Positions 57,848 to 64,000 of a stretch of DNA of 64,000 bases are shown in pieces. Origin of the DNA: Tenebrio molitor (Eukaryota; Arthropoda; Insecta; Coleoptera; Tenebrionidae); NCBI RefSeq assembly GCF_963966145.1, contig NC_091053.1:7316001-7380000 (forward strand), in the 5' to 3' direction. The notes beneath the pieces were generated by a model, which was not told the origin of the DNA, made no database searches, and was given only the letters and a program-made list of their open reading frames with translations. The position numbers and the translations under genes are program-made. The stretch's first letter is position 1, and the number at the start of each line of letters is the position of its first letter.

Positions 57848-59473
57848 ATTTTTTCACTCTTTCAACAAAATCTACAACATTGAGACAAGCCATTTTGATT
57901 TATTGTTAAAATTACTTTTTTCAAAATTTAAATTGCATATCTGGTTTAGCACACAAAATCAAAAATGTTTCTAATATTTTTCAAAGTTTTGTTAATTAGA
58001 TTTTTTGTGTTGTTTCTAGTACTAATTTTTTATAAATTACGAAATTATGTTTCTCGAATAAAAATAAAAGCAAGAAAAATGCAACAAAAGAAAATTTTGT
58101 GTTTTGAATCGACAAAGAATCTTGACTAATAATTAATTAATAATAAATATTTATTAAATTTTCAAAACTTGAAAGTGTTGACCATCAATCGAATATTGAC
58201 CGAAATTGTCATTGCATACGTGTTTATGTAGAGTAGGTGGCGCTTCAAACGAAGTTAATTTCATGTTTCCGCTTGTTATGAAGTAATGGACTGTTTAAAT
58301 GTCATGTCAGTGACTTCGTAAACATAAATTTAGAAAAGCCCACAAATATCCAAAGTACAATTGTAAAAGTTTTCGCTTGACAGATTCGGTAGTCACAGTG
58401 ACAGTTTTTCCATGTGCATCACATCATATTATTAGTCATAATTTTGGTAATCTCTGATTTTTTATATTCGCAGCACGATAAGTCCTTGGCACATTAAATT
58501 CCGTAAGGTATCAAAAATTTCAATTCTTTCTATTTGAGGTTAGCGGAAGATTGCACAATTGGAGCAATTACAGAAGTTCATGGTCCAAATCATCGAAATG
58601 TGATTCTGATTACCTTCGCCGATAGCGAGAACCCGAAAATTAAGTTTTAAAAATCACTACGTTTTTATCCGACAAATCAGAAAGTATTGTGAACGTTTTG
58701 CAACGTTTCGCACATTTTATGACATCTGCTTTGCATCGGAATACATTAGCATTTAATTTTTTTTGGAAAAATAATATCTGGCATCTTTGTATTTTGCAAT
58801 AATGAAAAAATTCTTTTCACTTGTTGTCACTCAAAGTGGTGAAGTTCACCCACTCGTGCTTTATTTAAATTAGGAAATCGACAGGTGTTGGAAAAATGAA
58901 CGGGAAATGTTTTGAGGTTTTTAGCTCGACTCGTCCAGCGAATTCTGATTGAGCTGTCAAGATTTTTGATTTTTCTGTATATTTTTGATTTTGGGAAATT
59001 TTCACGCTCCGCGCAAACCTTTTTTAGGAAATATTTGATTTGACAACATCTGAGTCAAAATATCACGGCCTCCGCCATTAAGATTCATAATTGCAATATT
59101 CGGAAAGACCAAGGCTTGACACCCGATATTACATTTCCTGTTTTGCTAAAAAAAATCGCAAGACAGGGAAATGGCCGCTCCTGCTTTCTACGTTCATTGT
59201 TTAGTGCCGTTATATTTTTACGTTTCGTATCCTGATTTACTTTCCGGGTATGATACACACCTTCTGTCTCAGGTAGCCACAAATTGTTCGCATTCACTCC
59301 GTAAACACATCATTCACTCGAACACTGCACGTTATTGGAGCAACTGTACAAGAGCTGATCTTCGTTGTTGCTTCTGTTATCATCGTTTAGAGCCGGGCCA
59401 CAGCGGAAGGCTCATATGGTTTTAATATGTTGCGTGATTTACATCTCTAGGAGCCGAAAGCACTTGTTTCCAT
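57848..59473. other. Intergenic region without identified genes
   Basis: AT-rich, no supported ORF, RNA gene or inverted repeat. Confidence 0.4.
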
Positions 59474-59792
59474 CAGGGGCGGCTCGTCCCGGAAATTACT
59501 GGCTCTGTAGGACTCAGGTCTGGGGCGCTCGGTGGCCAGATAAACAATTCCGCCCTGAAAGGATTCCTCATTTTTATTTCCGTATTGCCAATGAATACTA
59601 ACAAAGCCCAGCGAATCAAAATTTAAATATCCTTTTCCATTTTGCTGGCTCCAGTCAGTTGAAATAAATGAAACAAAACGTTTCTGCGAAAGAAACTGGT
59701 TCAGCCAATTCAGACCTTTACAACTGGCCAAAAATATTTTCAAATGGAGATTACTTAAATGCAAATTAACTTTCTCTGATCAGCCGCCACTG
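59474..59792. mobile_element. hAT-type MITE
   Basis: CAGGGGCGGCTCGTCC and GCCGCCACTG are inverted ends like those of the hAT element at 36509-38254, about 319 bp apart. I do not see a clear 8-bp target duplication, so it is old or rearranged. Confidence 0.65.
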
Positions 59793-61216
59793 GTCACTCC
59801 AGTTGATGACAAATAGTTTTTTTTTTCTGATTTTTTTTTCGACTCGTATCTCAGTTTGTTCGGATTTTTTCAATGATTCATTGTTGAAATGCCATCTGTT
59901 GTTTTGCTTAGTGTTTATGATCTAATACATAAAACGATGGTTTATTTGAAAGTCAGTGGTTAGTGTGGATGTTCTTGTCAATTGCATAAGATGTAATAAG
60001 ATTCCATGTTAGATATTGTAGATGTTCCCTTCATGAAAGTGTTTATTGGTATTACATTTTAAGAGCTGATGTCATAATAAAAATCATTACGTGGTAAAAA
60101 TATCACTAGTTGGGATAGGAGTTGCCGTACGATAATATGATGATGGTGTGGTCTCGGTTACGAAACGAGTAGTAAATTGGTGATGCAAAATATTTAATAT
60201 TGTTCGATTTATCGTTCTTATTTTCTTGTCAGCGTCCGAAAAATTGCGTCCGAAAAAGAGTTACTTTTCGTCCGCTTGTGAGTACGTAAAACTACCGTTT
60301 TCCTGAAGGGTGTATTAAATTTGTTTTTGTTACTTACTTGTTTGTGGTACTTCTTCATCGATTCTTCATTCTCCGTAAAATGAGTAAAAGTATTGTTTTA
60401 ATCTTGTGAAAGAACGAAATCACCGGGAGCAAGATCTGATGAATAGAGTGGCCACTTACGGACAGATCAGGTTTTGTGAAAAAAAAATCAGTTCTGGTTC
60501 TCACAAACCATCTTTCAACCATAGACCAAAAGTGAAATTAAAGAAATCTCTTAACTTTTTACCTTTGCCATTTCATTTCCTCAGTATCAAGTCCAAGACG
60601 CTGCCTCTCTTCCCGCCTCTCTTCCAATCTTCAAATTTGAATTTAAGTTCTCTGTTCCTGTCGCTGAAAGACACTTGATCTTGTTAGACAAATTTCGCAA
60701 TTATCCTCGTCATACGCATCAATTTCCCCGACCACATCTAGTTCTTTTATCGGTCCCATGTGGTGTAATCGGTCCCACTTCTGACGTAACGCGCTTATTA
60801 ATACGATTTTAATTGGAGATTATAGCAACGACGCAACACAATGCACTGTTCGTCTCGCTCTAACCGGAAGGATTGTGACAGGAATCCTTAACGAGGAGGA
60901 ATTTAACCTTCCCGAAGAAATTTCGTAACGTGAGGTTTTCAGTGCGTAAAATTCCGCACACACGGAATACAAGACGACTGTGTGCGTCGAATATTCAGCA
61001 GTCGGAAGTGATTCTTTGGTGTTGGCAAATCTCTGTTTTAATTTTATAAATTTCGTAATGTAATAAATTAATTTGTTGGGAAATGGATTCGGGACGGCCT
61101 CCAGGTGCAGATTTGGGAATATCGTGGATTTAGAACTGTGTTACACAAAGTTTAGACGAGTTATTAATGTGTTCGAGTTTTGTTGCTTCACTGATCTGGG
61201 CGAACTGGGTGATTAT
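59793..61216. other. Intergenic region without identified genes
   Basis: Short frames (for example 60406-60678, plus) lack recognisable features. The 60,690-60,980 part is GC-richer and could be regulatory or an untranslated exon. Confidence 0.35.
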
Positions 61217-61384
61217 TTATGAGAGCTTTCTATGGTCGTCTGATAAATCCATGACAAGGAAGCACAGAAACAAAAAATATGTTTTGCAAAGAAGGACAAA
61301 GAAGAAAATGACTCCAAGAAGCAGAAATATGATTTGTTTCAGTTGTTTGGTGTCGTCATCAAAAGAGAGAACGGCTTTGTCCAT
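61217..61384 (-). CDS. Candidate 55-aa single-pass membrane micropeptide
   Basis: Starting at an ATG in good context (AAAGACAATGG), the frame reads MDKAVLSFDDDTKQLKQ, then a hydrophobic stretch of about 28 residues (IIFLLLGVIFFFVLL...), and ends DLSDDHRKLS. The acidic-basic head, membrane span and polar tail resemble known insect transmembrane micropeptides in general layout, but not one I recognise. The opposite strand is also open, so chance cannot be excluded. Confidence 0.3.
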   Translation of the reverse strand: MDKAVLSFDDDTKQLKQIIFLLLGVIFFFVLLCKTYFLFLCFLVMDLSDDHRKLS

Positions 61385-61916
61385 TGTCTTTAAAAGGCAA
61401 TTTAGGAAAAAGTGATTAATGAGACAAAACATTTCGGTGGGAATTGGGATAATTTATTGAACGTGAACATTTTTACGAGTAAAAGTTTCGCATCAAGGTT
61501 CCTTCTACCCACACACTCTCAATATTTTAATAAACATGTTGTAGACAATATCTTGTAAAATAATCCGGCCGAACGACTCGTGTGTATCATTTTTCGATTA
61601 ATTGATCCGATAAAATCTGACGTCTTTATTATTCTTAATGGATAGCTCATTTCGTATGCTTCTGGTTCAAAATTGCGAAATTTTGGCAATGATAACCTAT
61701 ATTTAAAAAACAAAGATCAGTTGTTTTCCATGTGAGGACCAGTTTCAGTAAAGTAAACAAGAGTGAACTGCATTCGACACCTGTTTGTAATTAAAACAAG
61801 AACACTTATGTTTTTAAATGATGTGGTACCAAAGGACACCGGGATCTAATTAGCAAAGGTCCGGATTGAAAGATCTAGGACATTTTAATAAAAAAATGTA
61901 TTAATAAGTTTTATAA

Positions 61917-62120
61917 TACAAAAATTTCCGATAATATTGCGGAATCTGGAAAAGTGCCCCGAATGCTTGCAGCGTTTCCACGTTGAATGGCAAGGGAAAT
62001 CCTCTCTAAAAGGAATTTCTTTGATTAATAAGTTGTTTGGAAGTAAAACTTTTGACGTAAATATGAAAAAATTGTCTTCTGAGAAAATTTTAAGTTGGTT
62101 AAGTCGTCTTGAACTTTAGC
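61917..62120 (-). pseudogene. 3' scrap of the reverse-transcriptase retroelement family
   Basis: The sequence GAATGCTTGCAGCGTTTCCA and the preceding 40 bases match 15790-15850, the region encoding the family's C-terminal RGNAAS end. Only about 200 bases remain. Confidence 0.6.
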
Positions 62121-63590
62121 ATTTTTAGAAAATGTCTTTCTTGACCGACTGTTGACGTTTTATTGCTTCATTAGCTGAGGTTACAGAATGATGATTTATC
62201 ATTGATCATATTTGATTACATCTTTTTAGGACATGACTTGCCGTCAATTTAATATTTTTACTTCTCGTTACGAAAATGTAATAATTTCACTCTGGTCCAG
62301 TGCATTTGGAACCCAAATTACCAAAAATTCCATCTACAAATCGGTTTAATTGAAAATCACATTTATAAATTAAATTGCATAAGGCGTTACACAAGATCTA
62401 AATATCAAAGTCGTTACACGACAATTTTCCTCGCACTCGTTTCAAATTCGAAAAAAATCCGCCGTGGTACTGCTTTTGCCGCACCGCACCATCGGGAAGT
62501 GCAGACAATCGCGACGAAGCTGGTGGCTAATTAGGTAATTAAATGGCAAAGAAAGTACTGGCAGTACGTGACAAGTCGACGAGTGGACCCGTACCGCAGA
62601 CCACCATTCAATGTTTCTACCCAATTAGTATTCCATCGGGAAGCGGGACCCTCTTACGGAATCCACAATCGTCGCCTTATCAAGACCATTAAAACAAGAG
62701 CAACCTCAGGCGGAATAGAATTCGGTAGTGGATTATGCAAGTACTCCACTTTCCTTAAAACAAAAATAAACTTGAAATGTTTTCAATGCAAAGATCTAGT
62801 TCGCCATTTCACTTTTGTTCGAACGTTTTGTGGGACACTGAAGCCATCATCATCTCAGTGAGTACTACCAGTACTTGCACAATCAGTGACGTCGCGTTTG
62901 TTATTATTCTCACGTTACTTATTGTGAATAAGTGACTTCATGAAACAATGGCGCGCTCGATTATGTCAGTGGTTCCGACAGTGGCGGTACTGAATCTCAT
63001 CCGTAACCATAGTAGTACTCAGTGATTTAAATTTTTGCACCTGCACCGTCGTTTACTAAGCGAATCGGTCTTGTCTTCTTCTCAAAGAGATTTAACGTTA
63101 GTCGTACCTACAGTACTACTTCAGCTTGTTAAATACCTACCGCAGGTGGTAGATTATTAGACTATTTGCACTTTCCACAACTGCTCCGTATGGCAATAAA
63201 GCAACTGTCCAAGTTTTGTTTAAATTGTATTAAAGATGTGAAAGCTGCGAACTTAACACTGTTTGTCACTCCATAGTCATAATTCTTGATTGTCATCAAA
63301 TACAAATTAATTTTACTTTTGTTTTCAATGTCGTACCAAAATTTTCTCTTTTTCTTTATCAGCTTGTTTTGTCCAATTCTTATTTCAACAAGATGGTGCG
63401 CCGTTCGCACTGCAGCATCAGCAAATCTGACTGTAAATCAGCTCTTACAGAATCTGCGCCACTGCTTCTTCAATGACATTTGTGTTTGCTGAGTCTAAAT
63501 GAAAGTGAAATTTCTAATGACTTGTTCACGACGTAACACAAGACGCCTTCCCAATGACATCAATTAGAACCAGATTTTATATTATAAAAT
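62121..63590. other. Intergenic region beyond the ACE-family gene
   Basis: No gene supported. The 62,440-62,880 part is GC-richer with an open plus-strand frame (62568-62861, RVDPYRRPPFNVSTQLVF) of unknown meaning. Confidence 0.35.
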
Positions 63591-63596
63591 TTTATT
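63591..63596 (-). terminator. Polyadenylation signal for the ACE-family gene
   Basis: Plus-strand TTTATT (AATAAA on the minus strand) lies 137 bases past the stop codon at 63733. Confidence 0.4.
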
Positions 63597-63732
63597 CAAA
63601 ATTCTAATACATATATACAGTTAAATTCACCTACAACACTTAACTCTAAGTCATGTCAAAAAAAAACGGCGCTACGCCTACTTTTATGTTACATAATTAA
63701 TCAAAAATATCACGTTACGTTACGGGTACGTC

Positions 63733-64000
63733 CTACGTCAAGTAGAATTTCTTGACTGTTAGACAAAACGCGGTGAGTGCAAACGTAAGCGTAGCTGGTT
63801 TGGGTGTGAAGGCGGCATTGTAGAATCCACCGTAGACTTTCAGACCAGCCGTTTCTATGCTTTGCTTGCAGTAGTCTCCATCGTAGAGCCATCCTACGTA
63901 CTCTTGAGTTCTTAGGTTTTCGTTGCGGAGCCAGTCCTCCAACGGGCGGAAGTACTCCCTCAAGGCACTACCATCCAAGCGAGTCTCGCCTGTTGCTTGA
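63733..64000 (-). CDS. C-terminal end of an angiotensin-converting-enzyme-family protein (partial)
   Basis: The frame runs in from the right edge as QATGETRLDGSALREYFRPL, EDWLRNENLRTQEYVGWLYD and GDYCKQSIETAGLKVYGG, to a TAG at 63733-63735. The LTG/TGE..-[ML]-x-x-x-AL.EYF.PL..WL..EN block is the conserved C-terminal helix of M2-family dipeptidyl carboxypeptidases (insect Ance). The zinc site (HEXXH) lies outside the window, so activity cannot be judged. The last 28 residues are hydrophobic (ATLTFALTAFCLTV), which suggests a membrane or GPI anchor and a cell-surface form. Drosophila Ance genes also lie by the Nimrod cluster; an Ance-3-type orthologue is my guess. Confidence 0.8.
   Translation of the reverse strand, partial: QATGETRLDGSALREYFRPLEDWLRNENLRTQEYVGWLYDGDYCKQSIETAGLKVYGGFYNAAFTPKPATLTFALTAFCLTVKKFYLT

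Noticed and set aside
59085..59425. Short frames on both strands near 59.1-59.4 kb
   Set aside because: Overlapping short frames without motifs, splice sites or composition shift; probably chance.

Overview
The window reads as AT-rich nuclear DNA of an insect, most likely a beetle. It has spliced genes with GT-AG introns, a eukaryotic tRNA-Trp, a dense load of insect-type transposons, and a cluster of Nimrod-superfamily genes next to an ACE-family gene. In Drosophila the Nimrod genes also lie near Ance genes, so the neighbourhood looks conserved; that comparison is from general knowledge and was not searched.

Four multi-exon Nimrod-superfamily genes, all on the minus strand, form the core. 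I rebuilt each one exon by exon, and all splice phases and reading frames close. (1) 810-7276: a 1946-aa single-pass receptor with 50 NIM repeats of about 35 aa, mostly in one 5.4-kb exon, and an NPLF motif in its tail. (2) 7724-9909: its 656-aa tandem paralogue with 14 repeats and the same five-exon phase pattern. (3) 17856-24243: a 358-aa secreted NimB-type protein with 7 repeats and a 61-bp micro-exon. (4) 32748-54425: a 506-aa NimA-type receptor spread over 21.7 kb in seven exons, with an EMI domain, a CCSGY motif, EGF modules, a transmembrane segment, and a tail with NPVF and YDEI motifs. Family members of this kind are phagocytosis or opsonin proteins of haemocytes. The 3' end of an ACE-family peptidase gene enters at the right edge (63733-64000). 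A probable 3' exon of an unrecognised plus-strand gene lies at the left edge and converges on gene 1.

By region: 1-9.9 kb holds two tandem repeat-rich receptors; 9.9-17.8 kb is transposon debris (LINE, Harbinger, two kinds of retroelement remnant); 17.8-24.3 kb is the NimB-type gene, whose 5-kb intron is packed with MITEs; 24.3-32.7 kb holds more terminal-inverted-repeat elements and a reverse-transcriptase element lying inside a TIR pair; 32.7-54.4 kb is NimA with large introns carrying tRNA-Trp, a hAT element with a perfect 8-bp target duplication nested in a foldback element, and many MITEs; 54.4-63.7 kb is mostly empty or MITE-bearing, with one small membrane-protein ORF candidate.

The most notable biology is the 50-repeat receptor. 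Its coding array shows a fresh 420-bp (140-aa) higher-order duplication, so repeat number is probably variable. Other points of interest are the contrasting cytoplasmic signalling motifs of the three receptors and several recurring palindromic foldback element families.
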